A stretch of 64,000 nt of DNA, from the NCBI RefSeq assembly GCF_010104355.1, contig NZ_CP044972.1:3348001-3412000 (forward strand), written 5' to 3'. Under the pieces are notes generated by a model. The model made no database searches. It had not been told where the DNA came from and saw only the letters and a list, made by a program, of their open reading frames with translations. Numbering within the stretch: the stretch's first letter is position 1; each line of letters starts with the position of its first letter. The position numbers and the translations under genes are program-made. Positions 1 to 8,711 of the stretch are shown here, piece by piece. This stretch comes from Hydrogenophaga sp. PBL-H3. Lineage in GTDB: Bacteria; Pseudomonadota; Gammaproteobacteria; Burkholderiales; Burkholderiaceae_C.

Positions 1-818
1 TCCAGCAGAGCGGCACGCTGGTGCTGTGGCACCGGCAGGACAGCGCCGAGGCCGAGCGCTTTTCGGGCCAGCTCGCGCGCACCTCGGCCGCCCTGCCCTC
101 GCTACCGCAGGCGCAGCGCGTCAACGCCGATGCGCTGGCAACTTTGGAACCCGCCCTTGAACACCGCTTCGCGCAAGGTCTGTACCTGCCCGATGAAGGC
201 CAGCTCGACAACCGAGAGCTGCTGGCGGCGCTCGCGCACCAGATGCAGACCCTCGGCGTGACCGTGCACTGGAACAGCCCACGCACACCCGACGACGTCG
301 ACCCGGGCCCGGGCGCCTGGCTGTTCGACTGCCGCGGCCTCGGCGCCCAGCCGCAGTGGAGCGCGCTGCGCGGCGTGCGCGGCGAGGTGGCGCGCGTGCA
401 CGCGCCAGGCGTGAGCCTCTCGCGCCCCACGCGCCTGCTGCACCCGCGCTACCCGCTCTACATCGCGCCCAAACCGGGCGGCATGTTCGTCATCGGTGCC
501 ACCGAGATCGAGTCCGACGACCTCTCGCCCGCGAGCGTGCGCTCCACCCTGGAACTGCTGAGCGCGGCCTACACCGTTCACCCCGGCTTTGGCGAAGCGC
601 GCATCACCGAGCTGGGCGTGCAACTGCGCCCCACCCTGCCCGACAACCTGCCGGAAATCCGGCTGAGCGCACCGCGCCGCATGGCGATCAATGGCCTGTA
701 CCGCCACGGCTTTCTGATCGCACCGGCCATGCTCGATGCCGCCCTGCAGGCCATGGACAATGGACACTCCGCGCTGGCCGACCAATGGGGCCTGTCGCTC
801 CAGAATGCTGCGCACTAA
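1..818 (+). CDS. thiO: Glycine oxidase ThiO, 5'-truncated by window edge
   Basis: FAD-dependent oxidase that turns glycine into iminoglycine for thiazole assembly in thiamine synthesis. The frame is open from base 3, reading QQSGTLVLWHRQD. The GTG at 21 is therefore an internal valine codon and the true start lies upstream of the window. About 271 residues are visible, against roughly 350-370 for a full protein. The C-terminal half has the DAO-type features IAPKPGGMFVIGATE and the closing YRHGFLIAPAM (FAD contact) motif. The TAA stop is 6 bases before thiS, so it belongs to a thiO-thiS-thiG-thiE operon. The glycine oxidase role rests on family resemblance plus this context. Confidence 0.9.
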   Translation, partial: QQSGTLVLWHRQDSAEAERFSGQLARTSAALPSLPQAQRVNADALATLEPALEHRFAQGLYLPDEGQLDNRELLAALAHQMQTLGVTVHWNSPRTPDDVDPGPGAWLFDCRGLGAQPQWSALRGVRGEVARVHAPGVSLSRPTRLLHPRYPLYIAPKPGGMFVIGATEIESDDLSPASVRSTLELLSAAYTVHPGFGEARITELGVQLRPTLPDNLPEIRLSAPRRMAINGLYRHGFLIAPAMLDAALQAMDNGHSALADQWGLSLQNAAH

Positions 819-824
819 CACCCC

Positions 825-1022
825 ATGAACGTCCTGATCAACCACGAACCCCGCGAGCTGCCCGAGGGCGCCACGCTGGCCGACGCGCTGCGGGTGTGCG
901 ATCCGCCGGCCGTGTTTGCGGCCGCGGTCAACCTGCAGTTCGTGCCGCGCTCCACCTATGCGCAGCACGTGCTGTGTGAAGGTGATCGCATTGAAATCAT
1001 CGCGCCCATCACCGGAGGCTGA
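825..1022 (+). CDS. thiS: Sulfur carrier protein ThiS
   Basis: Small ubiquitin-fold sulfur carrier of 65 residues. Its C-terminal Gly-Gly (APITGG) is adenylated and thiocarboxylated and then gives sulfur to ThiG. The length and the GG tail are typical of the family. It sits 6 bases after thiO and 11 bases before thiG, consistent with co-translation in the thiazole branch of thiamine synthesis. No oddity is seen. Confidence 0.93.
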   Translation: MNVLINHEPRELPEGATLADALRVCDPPAVFAAAVNLQFVPRSTYAQHVLCEGDRIEIIAPITGG

Positions 1023-1033
1023 GAAATACCGCC

Positions 1034-1846
1034 ATGTACATGACCACCCCGATCTCGCACGACGACCCGCTGATCCTCTACGGCGAGGTGTTCCAGAGCC
1101 GCCTGATGCTGGGCACCTCGCGCTACCCCTCACCCGCCACGCTCGAAGCAGCCGCGCGCCGCGCGCAGCCCGCCATGCTCACCGCATCGCTGCGCCGCCA
1201 GGGCGCGGTGCAGCCCGAGGCTGGCGCGGCCTTCTGGAAACTGCTGCAAGACCTCGCCGTGCCGGTGCTGCCCAACACCGCCGGCTGCCACAGTGCGCAA
1301 GAGGTGATCACCACCGCGCAGATGGCGCGCGAGGTGTTCAACACGCCGTGGATCAAGCTCGAACTCATCGGCGACGACTACAGCCTGCAGCCCGACACGC
1401 TCAACCTGGTGGACTGCGCGCGCCAGCTGATCAACGACGGTTTCAAGGTGCTGCCCTACTGCACCGAAGACCTGGTGCTGTGCCAGCGCCTGGTCGATGT
1501 GGGCTGCCAGGCCGTGATGCCCTGGGCCGCGCCCATCGGCACCGGCCGTGGCCCGGTGAACCCTTACGCCATGCGCCTGCTGCGCGAGCGCCTGAAAGTG
1601 CCGCTGATCGTGGACGCCGGCCTGGGCCTGCCCTCGCACGCCTGCACCGTGATGGAGTGGGGCTTTGATGCCGTGTTGCTCAACACCGCGGTGGCGCTGG
1701 CGCAGTCGCCGGTGGACATGGCCGGCGCATTTGCCGACGCGGTGCGCGCCGGGCGCACCGCTTACCGCTCGGGCGCCATGCAGCAGCAGGACAGCGCCCA
1801 ACCCAGCACCCCGGTGCTCGGCACCCCTTTCTGGCACCACCCATGA
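1034..1846 (+). CDS. thiG: Thiazole synthase ThiG
   Basis: Thiazole synthase of 270 residues that condenses deoxyxylulose 5-phosphate, iminoglycine and ThiS-thiocarboxylate into the thiazole phosphate. Family motifs are clear: LMLGTSRYPSP near the N-terminus, the Schiff-base lysine segment WIKLELIGDDYSLQPD, PWAAPIGTGRG and VDAGLGLPSHA. A second ATG at 1040 is an equally possible start. The stop overlaps the next ATG (ATGA at 1843), so thiG and thiE are translationally coupled. Confidence 0.95.
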   Translation: MYMTTPISHDDPLILYGEVFQSRLMLGTSRYPSPATLEAAARRAQPAMLTASLRRQGAVQPEAGAAFWKLLQDLAVPVLPNTAGCHSAQEVITTAQMAREVFNTPWIKLELIGDDYSLQPDTLNLVDCARQLINDGFKVLPYCTEDLVLCQRLVDVGCQAVMPWAAPIGTGRGPVNPYAMRLLRERLKVPLIVDAGLGLPSHACTVMEWGFDAVLLNTAVALAQSPVDMAGAFADAVRAGRTAYRSGAMQQQDSAQPSTPVLGTPFWHHP

Positions 1847-2784
1847 TCGTCACCCGCAATCCCGTCCTGAATGTGGACATGAACGTGAAGGCGATGGCGC
1901 AGACCATCGTGCAGGCCCACCAGTCAGCACTGGCCTTGCCCGTCCCGCCGCAAGCGCAGGCCCTCAAGGGCGACGCGGACGACATGGTCTTTGCCGCCGC
2001 CTTGCTGGCCGGCCACGACCTGGGTTTTGTGCCGGCAGATGCGCTGTGCCTGGCCCAGGCCTGGTCCCGGCAGGCCTTGCGCACAGGTGAATTCCATCCC
2101 GAGCAATGGCCCACCGAACCGATCGATTTTGGTCTCGCACCCTGGCCGCGCCCAAATGCGTTTGCACCTTGCCCGGCCGCGCTCGGCCTCTACGCCGTGA
2201 TGCCCGATGCCGCCTGGACCATCCACATGGCCCGCGCGGGTGTGCCCACCGTGCAGTTGCGTTTCAAGTCGATGGATGCGGCCGCCGTGCGCGCTGAGGT
2301 GTTCAGCGCCGTGGCCGGTGTTGAAGGCACCGGCGCACGCCTGTTCATCAACGACCACTGGCAGCTCGCCATCGAGGCCGGTGCTTACGGCGTGCACCTG
2401 GGCCAGGAAGACCTGCAGGCCATGACACCCGCGGGCCTGAAGGCCATCAAGGACGCTGGCCTGCGCCTGGGCCTGAGCACGCACGGCTACGCCGAGATGC
2501 TGATCGCCGACCAGCACAGCCCCAGCTACATCGCCATGGGCGCGGTGTTTCCCACCACCCTCAAACAGATGGCCACCGCGCCCCAAGGCACCGGTCGGCT
2601 CGCGGTTTATTCCAGGATGCTGCGCGACTACCCGCGCGTGGCCATCGGTGGCATCGACCTCGGCAAGCTGCCCGAGGTGTTGAAGGCCGACGTGGGTTCG
2701 GTCGGTGTCGTGCGCGCCCTGATGGCGGCAGACGACCTCGACGCGGCCGTGGCGACCTGGAACGCGGCACTCGCACCGGCCTGA
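1843..2784 (+). CDS. thiE: Thiamine-phosphate synthase ThiE with N-terminal extension
   Basis: Joins the pyrimidine diphosphate and thiazole phosphate to give thiamine phosphate. The ThiE barrel starts near residue 110 (LGLYAVMPDAAW) and keeps the substrate-binding run VQLRFK (usually VQLREK), INDHWQLAIEAGAYGVHLGQ, LGLSTHG and GAVFPTTLK. At 313 residues it is about 100 longer than a usual ThiE. The extra N-terminus (KGDADDMVFAAALLAGHDLG, then LCLAQAWSRQAL) resembles the C-terminal end of a ribokinase-like ThiD kinase and may be the remnant of a ThiD-ThiE fusion; that is an inference. It is the last gene of the operon. Confidence 0.9.
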   Translation: MIVTRNPVLNVDMNVKAMAQTIVQAHQSALALPVPPQAQALKGDADDMVFAAALLAGHDLGFVPADALCLAQAWSRQALRTGEFHPEQWPTEPIDFGLAPWPRPNAFAPCPAALGLYAVMPDAAWTIHMARAGVPTVQLRFKSMDAAAVRAEVFSAVAGVEGTGARLFINDHWQLAIEAGAYGVHLGQEDLQAMTPAGLKAIKDAGLRLGLSTHGYAEMLIADQHSPSYIAMGAVFPTTLKQMATAPQGTGRLAVYSRMLRDYPRVAIGGIDLGKLPEVLKADVGSVGVVRALMAADDLDAAVATWNAALAPA

Positions 2785-2809
2785 GCGGTGCGCGCAACCG
2801 GGCGTCGCG

Positions 2810-3103
2810 TCAAGGCAGTTTGGCCAGGATCTTGTCCATGTCCCCGGCAGGGAAGGCGCGCATGGAGCGCGAGCGAACATTGCCCTGCATGGCGATGGCG
2901 AGGTTGAACGCGGTCAACGCGTGCTCATCCTCGGCCTCCAGCACACAGACCAGATCACAGTCACCCATGGTCCAGAAAATATCGCGCATGTTCACGCCGA
3001 TTTTCTTGCCGGCCTCCTTCGCGGCGGCGGCCCGCCTGGTGGTGTCCTTGACGTTCTGAATGCCCTTGTCCGTGAAGCTCAACATACCGATGTAGGTGAC
3101 CAT
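2810..3103 (-). CDS. GYD domain protein
   Basis: A 97-residue soluble protein of the GYD family (PF08734). It begins MVTYIGMLSFTDKGIQNVKDT and has the typical ferredoxin-like alpha/beta pattern, with GDCDLVCVLEAEDEHALTAF in the middle. The family has no well-defined biochemical role; GYD proteins often accompany stress and redox genes. A good ribosome-binding site (AGGAGAA) precedes the ATG. It is convergent with thiE, 25 bases away. A second, internally deleted GYD-like gene lies at 18088. Confidence 0.8.
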   Translation of the reverse strand: MVTYIGMLSFTDKGIQNVKDTTRRAAAAKEAGKKIGVNMRDIFWTMGDCDLVCVLEAEDEHALTAFNLAIAMQGNVRSRSMRAFPAGDMDKILAKLP

Positions 3104-3282
3104 CTTGTTCTCCTGTGTTGTTCACGGGGGATGGATCACAGAGGCAGCGCTGCCCCCGACGGCGTCGCCTCAGGTCATCTCGAGCGCAGCAGGGCTGTGG
3201 TGGGCGATGGCGACAAGGATGCTACGCCGACGGCCGGCAAAGGACAAGGCGACGCCAGGCCAAGCCGAATGCTTGAATGACC

Positions 3283-4029
3283 TCAGCTTGCCTCGCGCGC
3301 GGGCAGCAGGCGGTCGTATTCCTTTTTCACCGCCCGGTAGCACTCGCAGGTGCGGTGCTCCAGCCCCGGGCGGTCCAGCACCGAAATGTGGCCGCGCGCA
3401 TAGCGGATGAGACCGGCGGCCTGCAGCTTGAGCGCCGCTTCGGTCACCCCTTCGCGGCGCACGCCCAGCATGTTGGCGATCAGCTCCTGCGTCATCACAA
3501 GATCGTTGCCGCGCAGGCGGTCCAGGCTGCGCAACAGCCAGCGGCAGAGCTGCTGGTCCAGCGAATGGTGACGGTTGCACACGGCCGTCTGGCTCATCTG
3601 TGCCATGAGCGCCTGGGTGTAGCGCATCATCAGGCGCAGCACCAGGCCCGAGCGCTCGCACTCGGACTTGATGACGTCGGCGCGCAGGCGGTAGCCCTGG
3701 CCGGCACTCTGAACCACCGCCCGACTCGGCATGGAACCGCCGGTCATGAAGGCGGACACGCCGACCACCCCCTCGAAGCCCACCACCGCTATTTCTGCGG
3801 AGGAACCGTTTTCCAGCACATAGAGCAGGGAGACGATGGCGCTGGTGGGAAAGTAAACGTGGTTGATGGGTGCGCCGGACTCGTAGAGCACCTTGCCCAA
3901 GGGCAGATCGATCCGCTCCAGCTGAGGCAACCAGCGCGACCACTCGGCGTCGGGCAACTGCTCCAGCAATTGGTTCTGGCGCGGATCGGGTGGGTTCAAG
4001 AGGATTCCTAGGCTGGGACCGAATGGCAT
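3283..4029 (-). CDS. Crp/Fnr family transcriptional regulator
   Basis: A regulator of about 248 residues. It has an N-terminal cyclic-nucleotide-binding-type beta barrel (LGKVLYESGAPINHVYFP, then AEIAVVGFEGVVGV) and a C-terminal Crp-type winged helix (LVMTQELIANMLGVRREGVT). The subfamily usually lacks the FNR iron-sulfur cysteine cluster and none is seen here, so the signal is unknown. The start is uncertain: ATG 4029 has no clear ribosome-binding site, whereas TTG 3999 has AGGA five bases upstream and would give 238 residues matching usual relatives. Its target is unknown. The Crp/Fnr-like boxes at 13.5-24.1 kb make it one candidate regulator for them. Confidence 0.85.
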   Translation of the reverse strand: MPFGPSLGILLNPPDPRQNQLLEQLPDAEWSRWLPQLERIDLPLGKVLYESGAPINHVYFPTSAIVSLLYVLENGSSAEIAVVGFEGVVGVSAFMTGGSMPSRAVVQSAGQGYRLRADVIKSECERSGLVLRLMMRYTQALMAQMSQTAVCNRHHSLDQQLCRWLLRSLDRLRGNDLVMTQELIANMLGVRREGVTEAALKLQAAGLIRYARGHISVLDRPGLEHRTCECYRAVKKEYDRLLPAREAS

Positions 4030-4297
4030 GTGCACAGCTGCGCACACCGGTGATCCGGCTCAAGCATGGCACAGATCCGCTCGCGCGTCCTGACTTTGGT
4101 GAGGGGCGCTTTGCGATGCGCTGTCCAGCAACGCCGCTGATACACGACCGCACACAATTGTTGGCCCTTCTTTACCCACCAGATACCGCGCAAGTGGCAC
4201 AACGCACAGACGGCGGCCTCACGATCCAACATCCTTCAACCCACGGGCCACCAGCAACGGCCTCCCGCCACCCGGCTGCCCTCCCCAGGAACACACC

Positions 4298-4936
4298 ATG
4301 AAACACACGAACCAGCGCTCATCTCCCCTGCTGCGCCTCACGGCCCTGGCCACCTTGGCAGTGGTGGGCCTGGCCGGCTGCGCCGCACCTTATCCGGTTT
4401 ACGAACAGCCGGTGTCACAAGCACCCCAGCCGGTCTATCAGTACCCCGGCCAATACCCACAAGCCCAGCAACAGCCCGACCGCCGCGACTACCGCCGCCG
4501 CAACCAGGAGCGCCTGTACGAAGCCGAAGTGACCTCGGTGCGCGCCGTGGTTGGCCCCAACAGCGGCCAGCGCTGCTGGATCGAGCGCGAAGAAGTGGTG
4601 CAGCAGCCCCAGCGCAACGTGCCCGGCGCCATCGCCGGCGCGCTGATCGGCGGCATCCTGGGCCACCAGATCGGCAACGGCAGCGGTCGCGACATCGCCA
4701 CCGTGGGCGGCGCCGTGGCCGGCGCGGCCGTGGGCTCCAACGTGGGTCGCAGCGGATACGGCGGCCAGCCGCAGACACAGGAAGTGCAGCGCTGCACCCC
4801 GACGTCGGCCCGCTCGGCCCAGCCCGACTACTGGGACGTGACCTACACCTTCCGCAGTGTCGGCCACCGCGTGCAGATGACCTCGCCACCCGGTCGCACC
4901 ATCCTGGTCAATGGCGACGGCGAACCGCGCACCTGA
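4298..4936 (+). CDS. Glycine-zipper outer-membrane lipoprotein
   Basis: A 212-residue predicted lipoprotein. The signal peptide ends in the lipobox LAGC (Cys near residue 28), followed by a Pro/Gln/Tyr-rich linker. A glycine-zipper segment (VPGAIAGALIGGILGHQIG, then GGAVAGAAVGSNVG) is of the kind found in SlyB-like and 17-kDa antigen lipoproteins. The C-terminal part (WDVTYTFRSVGHRVQMTSPP) is the conserved soluble domain. It probably acts in envelope integrity. It is monocistronic, with a strong terminator starting about 40 bases after the stop. Confidence 0.85.
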   Translation: MKHTNQRSSPLLRLTALATLAVVGLAGCAAPYPVYEQPVSQAPQPVYQYPGQYPQAQQQPDRRDYRRRNQERLYEAEVTSVRAVVGPNSGQRCWIEREEVVQQPQRNVPGAIAGALIGGILGHQIGNGSGRDIATVGGAVAGAAVGSNVGRSGYGGQPQTQEVQRCTPTSARSAQPDYWDVTYTFRSVGHRVQMTSPPGRTILVNGDGEPRT

Positions 4937-4972
4937 TCGCCTGACCTCCGAACGCTGAAGAGATCCCCCCTT

Positions 4973-5018
4973 CCCCGCGCTGCAAGCAAGACCACGTCTT
5001 GCCGGCGCGGGTTTTTTT
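4973..5018 (+). terminator. Rho-independent terminator
   Basis: A two-part stem: CCCGCGC at 4974-4980 pairs with GCGCGGG at 5005-5011, and GCAAGAC at 4986-4992 pairs with GTCTTGC at 4996-5002 around a CAC loop. Seven T follow at 5012-5018. It ends the lipoprotein transcript just before slyX. Confidence 0.92.
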
Positions 5019-5047
5019 CGCCAGGGCGGATGCGGTCCAATAGCACC

Positions 5048-5281
5048 ATGACCGAACCCAGCAACCACCCCAACGACACCGAGCAGCGCCTGACCGATCT
5101 GGAGATCAAGGTCAGCTACGCCGACGATTTGCTCGACACCCTGAACCAGCTGGTGGCCCGGCAGCAGGAGCAGATCGACCTGCTGCTGCGCGAAGTGAGC
5201 CGCCAGCGCCAGCGCGGCAGCGACGACGGCGTGTCAGCGGCGCCGCGCGACCCGCGCGACGAACTGCCACCGCACTACTGA
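5048..5281 (+). CDS. slyX: SlyX family protein
   Basis: A 77-residue protein with a heptad-rich coiled coil (LEIKVSYADDLLDTLNQLVARQQEQI) and the diagnostic C-terminal PPHY. The biochemical function of SlyX is not established. The ATG at 5048 is preferred over the in-frame ATG at 5030 because relatives begin just before the coiled coil. Its end overlaps the convergent phosphoesterase gene by 7 bases. Confidence 0.85.
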   Translation: MTEPSNHPNDTEQRLTDLEIKVSYADDLLDTLNQLVARQQEQIDLLLREVSRQRQRGSDDGVSAAPRDPRDELPPHY

Positions 5282-6072
5282 GGCGCAGCGCGCTGCGGCG
5301 CGATGGGTGTGCTCACCGCGCACACGAAGGCACCCACGGCCGCTGAAAAATCCCATTGCTCCACCACGCAGCCGGTGGCCGCAGCCCACCGAACCAGGTT
5401 CACCGAGTTGGGCACGCCGCTGCGCACGCGGCTGGAAACCGCCGTGCCGGCCTGCACCGCCCACACCGGACGCGGCAGCCCCGGCAGCGGCATCACATAG
5501 GGCAGGTGGATGTGGCCGCCCATCACGAGATCGGCGCCGGCCTCGGCCCAGGCCAGTTGGGCGGCACGGTGGTTGTGCAGGCGGTCGGGCACATCCTCGG
5601 CGCGCATCACGTCAATGGGCTGGTGCACCACGACCACACGCAACTGCCCAGGCGTGGCCTTGCGCAGGCGCTCGGCCACCGCCTCGATCTGCGCGCCGGA
5701 TACCTCGCCGTCTTTGTGGCGCCACGCGCGGGTGGTGTTCACGCCCACCACCAGCAGCTCGTGTGAGGCAAACACGGGGGCGAGGTCGGCACCGAAGGCC
5801 GCGCTGTAGCGCGCATGGGGCCGCACGACGCGGCTCCAGAGATCGAACAGCGCGATGTCGTGGTTGCCGGGCAGCGCGAGCAGCGGCGCACCGAGCCGGT
5901 CCATCACGGCGCGCGCATCGCGAAACTGATCGACGCGGGCGCGCTGGGTGATGTCACCCGAGAGCACCACGAGATCGGGGCGTGCCTGCGCGGCCAGCGC
6001 CACCAGCGCTTCGACCACAGACGCTCGTTCGGTGCCGAAGTGCGGGTCGGAGACCTGCAGAAGAACACTCAT
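5275..6072 (-). CDS. Metallophosphoesterase (calcineurin-like)
   Basis: A 265-residue binuclear metal phosphoesterase with all family motifs in order: SDPHFG (D-x-H), LSGDITQ, LPGNHD, VVHQP and GGHIHLP. It has no signal peptide, so it is probably cytoplasmic. The substrate is unknown; relatives include CpdA-like cyclic-nucleotide phosphodiesterases. The start at 6072 overlaps the stop of the upstream lipid-kinase gene (ATGA), which places it in the ggt-kinase-phosphoesterase operon. Further in-frame sequence upstream lies inside that kinase gene and was not used. Confidence 0.88.
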   Translation of the reverse strand: MSVLLQVSDPHFGTERASVVEALVALAAQARPDLVVLSGDITQRARVDQFRDARAVMDRLGAPLLALPGNHDIALFDLWSRVVRPHARYSAAFGADLAPVFASHELLVVGVNTTRAWRHKDGEVSGAQIEAVAERLRKATPGQLRVVVVHQPIDVMRAEDVPDRLHNHRAAQLAWAEAGADLVMGGHIHLPYVMPLPGLPRPVWAVQAGTAVSSRVRSGVPNSVNLVRWAAATGCVVEQWDFSAAVGAFVCAVSTPIAPQRAAPQ

Positions 6073-7034
6073 GCCTGAGCTTGCTTGAGCAGCCACAACG
6101 GCTGAGGCAGCACACGGATGGTCAGTGGCGAACGCATCCAGCCGACCTCCCCGTCGAAAGCCACCTTCACCTTGCGCCGACCCAGCAGCCGTGCGGGCTG
6201 GACCACCAGGCCGCGGCACACGAAGCGCTCGATGCCGCTGGCCTCGCCCAGCTGGCCCAGTGCACCGCGCAGCATGAGACCCACCATGGCCAGGGTGCCG
6301 ACGGGCTTGAGGATGACGGCGGTGATGTGTCCGTCGGCGACCGCGCCCTCGTTGCTGCCTTCGGACCGCCCACCCGCGTCGCTCAGACCGAGCTGTTCCA
6401 GTTGCAGCCGGTTGTTGCCCACGAACAGCGTGAGCGTGCGCACGTCACGCACCTGCTGCTCCCATTCGATTGCCAGCCTGAGCCGGCGCTGCGCACGCAG
6501 CAGCGTGGCCATGCCGGCACCAAACGCCACGAGGCGGCTGCGGCCAAAGCGCCCTTTCCACGTTTCGCGGTCCTGCAGCAGGTCGGGGTACAGACCCAGG
6601 CTGGTGTTGACCAGGAACACCTGCTCGTTGATCGCCGAGACCTGCACCGGCTCGGGCCGTGCATCGAGCAGCCAGCGCAGCGCCTCCACGGTCTCGGTGG
6701 GCGCGCCGTGTTCGCGCGCGAAGTAGTTGAACGTCCCTTTGGGAATCACACCCATGGCACAGCCGGCGGCGTGGGCGGCCTGCGCCACGGTGTTGATGGT
6801 CCCGTCACCCCCGACCGCGACCACCGCCGAAGCCTCGGCCAGGGCCAGCGCGGCGGCCTTGCGCGCCACACCCGCCAGCTCGCCCGGTGATGCGAACAGC
6901 ACGGTGCCGGTGCGCCCGGATTCGCGCAGCGCGCCCTCGATCACCTCGCGTGTGGCGTCGGCGTCGCCCTGACCCGCCTGACCATTGACCACAAACCGCA
7001 ACGCCGATGCCGCGTTGAACAGGGGACGCTCCAT
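6069..7034 (-). CDS. Diacylglycerol/lipid kinase family protein (YegS-like)
   Basis: A 321-residue protein of the DAGK catalytic-domain family. It carries the nucleotide-binding VVAVGGDGTINTVAQA near residue 70-85, then PKGTFNYFAREHG and the C-terminal lid region (VADGHITAVIL, VAFDGEVGWM). It would phosphorylate a lipid alcohol at the inner membrane, but the substrate cannot be told from sequence. The start overlaps the upstream gamma-glutamyltransferase stop by one base (TGATG), and the stop overlaps the phosphoesterase start. Confidence 0.87.
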   Translation of the reverse strand: MERPLFNAASALRFVVNGQAGQGDADATREVIEGALRESGRTGTVLFASPGELAGVARKAAALALAEASAVVAVGGDGTINTVAQAAHAAGCAMGVIPKGTFNYFAREHGAPTETVEALRWLLDARPEPVQVSAINEQVFLVNTSLGLYPDLLQDRETWKGRFGRSRLVAFGAGMATLLRAQRRLRLAIEWEQQVRDVRTLTLFVGNNRLQLEQLGLSDAGGRSEGSNEGAVADGHITAVILKPVGTLAMVGLMLRGALGQLGEASGIERFVCRGLVVQPARLLGRRKVKVAFDGEVGWMRSPLTIRVLPQPLWLLKQAQA

Positions 7035-8641
7035 CAGAAGCCAACTGCCTGACCGTCACGGCGCGAATCGCTCGCGGCCACATAGCCCTCTTCCATGTCG
7101 TCACCGAGGCGCCAGATGAACTGGCCGCTGCCGAAGTCCATGTAGGCGTCGGCGGCGGGCTCGAAGCGGTGCCCCAGGTTTTTCAGCCCCTGCAACAGCC
7201 CGGGCGCCATGGTGGGCTCGAAGTCCACATTCATGCCGGCGCCCACTTTCCAGCGCGGCGCGTCGCACGCGGCTTGCGGCTGCTGCCGGTGCGCGAGCAT
7301 GCGCACCAGCGTCTGCACATGGCCCTGCGGCTGCATGTTGCCGCCCATCACGCCAAAGCTCATCTGCGGGCGGCCGTCTTTGGTGACGAAGCCCGGGATG
7401 ATGGTGTGGAACGGCCGCTTGCCGCCGGCCACCTGGTTGGGGTGGCCCTCGGCCAGGGTGAAACCAAAGCCCCGGTTCTGCAGGCTCACTCCCACCGAGG
7501 GCACCACCACACCGCTGCCAAAGCCCATGTAGTTGGACTGGATCAGGCTGATCATCTGTCCGCTCTCGTCGGCCGCAGTCAGGTACACGGTGCCGCCGCG
7601 CGGCGGTGTGCCGTGTGCGAAGTCGCCAGCTTTGCCGGGCTGGATGAGCCGCGCGCGCTCGGCGAGGTACGCGTCGCTCAGCAGATCGGCTGCGCTCACC
7701 TCGCGCATGTGGCTGGCGTCGGCCACCCAGCGGTAGGTGTCGGCAAAGGCCAGCTTGATGGCCTCGATCTGCAGGTGCTGCGATTCGATGCTGTCCACCG
7801 GCAGGCGGGCAATGTCGAGGTGCTCCAACATGCCGAGCGCCATGAGCGCCGCGATGCCTTGGCCGTTGGGTGGGATCTCGTGCATGGTGTGGCCGGCAAA
7901 GTCTTTCTGGATCGGCGTCACCCACTCGGGGCGGTAGGCATCCAGGTCGGCCAGGGTCATGCTGCCCCCGTTCGCAGCCGCGTGGGCCACCAGCGCCTCG
8001 GCGATGTCGCCTCGGTAGTAGGCCTCGCCGCGCGTGTCGGCGATCTTGCGCAGCGTGGCGCCCGCAGCCTTGAAGGTGAAACGTTCGCCCGCGGTGGGGG
8101 CGCGGCCGCGCGGCATGAAGGCCTCGGCAAAGCCCGGCTGGTTTTTCAGGATGGGCACCTGACGCGCCCACTTGTCGGCGGTGATGCAGCCCACGCCGTG
8201 GCCGCGCTCGGCCAGCTCGATGGCGGGCTCCAGCAGGTCGGCAAACGGCAGTTTGCCGAACCGTTCGGACAAGGCCACCCAGCCCGCCACCGCGCCCGGT
8301 GTCGTGACCGAATCCCAGCCGCGCTGGGGCATCTCGCCGCCGTGGCGGCGCGCGAAGTAGTCGGTGTTCCAGGTGGCCGGTGCCACACCAGACGAGTTGA
8401 GGCCGTGCAGCTTCTCGCCGTCCCACAGGATCGCGAAGTTGTCGCTGCCCAGGCCGTTGGAGATGGGCTCGACGATGGTGAGCGCCGCCGCAGCGGCGAT
8501 GGCCGCGTCCACCGCGTTGCCACCCTTGTGCAACATGCGCAGGCCGGCGGATGAGGCCAGTGGATGCGAAGTGGAAACGACGTTGCGCGCCATCACGGGG
8601 CTGCGCACGGTGGGATAGGGATTGGTCCAGTTGAAAGTCAT
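7034..8641 (-). CDS. Gamma-glutamyltransferase family protein
   Basis: A 535-residue Ntn-hydrolase that transfers or hydrolyses gamma-glutamyl groups, for instance from glutathione. The precursor would self-cleave before the Thr of TVYLTAAD (about residue 350), which becomes the nucleophile. Also seen are GGNAVDAAIAAAAAL, SNGLGSDNF, IPPNGQGIAALMAL and GGKRPFHTIIPGF. No signal peptide is visible at ATG 8641, so it resembles the cytoplasmic YwrD-type branch. An open frame continues upstream, but family similarity begins at this ATG. It is first in a three-gene coupled operon. Confidence 0.88.
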   Translation of the reverse strand: MTFNWTNPYPTVRSPVMARNVVSTSHPLASSAGLRMLHKGGNAVDAAIAAAAALTIVEPISNGLGSDNFAILWDGEKLHGLNSSGVAPATWNTDYFARRHGGEMPQRGWDSVTTPGAVAGWVALSERFGKLPFADLLEPAIELAERGHGVGCITADKWARQVPILKNQPGFAEAFMPRGRAPTAGERFTFKAAGATLRKIADTRGEAYYRGDIAEALVAHAAANGGSMTLADLDAYRPEWVTPIQKDFAGHTMHEIPPNGQGIAALMALGMLEHLDIARLPVDSIESQHLQIEAIKLAFADTYRWVADASHMREVSAADLLSDAYLAERARLIQPGKAGDFAHGTPPRGGTVYLTAADESGQMISLIQSNYMGFGSGVVVPSVGVSLQNRGFGFTLAEGHPNQVAGGKRPFHTIIPGFVTKDGRPQMSFGVMGGNMQPQGHVQTLVRMLAHRQQPQAACDAPRWKVGAGMNVDFEPTMAPGLLQGLKNLGHRFEPAADAYMDFGSGQFIWRLGDDMEEGYVAASDSRRDGQAVGF

Positions 8642-8711
8642 GCCTTGGTGCCTTGTCCAGGTTGCGTCGAACAAGGCGCAGGATATTCGATGGGGCCCAT
8701 CCCCTCTGGAC

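Noticed and set aside
21..23. GTG as start codon of the first gene
   Set aside because: The frame is open upstream to base 3 with family-like residues, so this is an internal codon of a truncated thiO.
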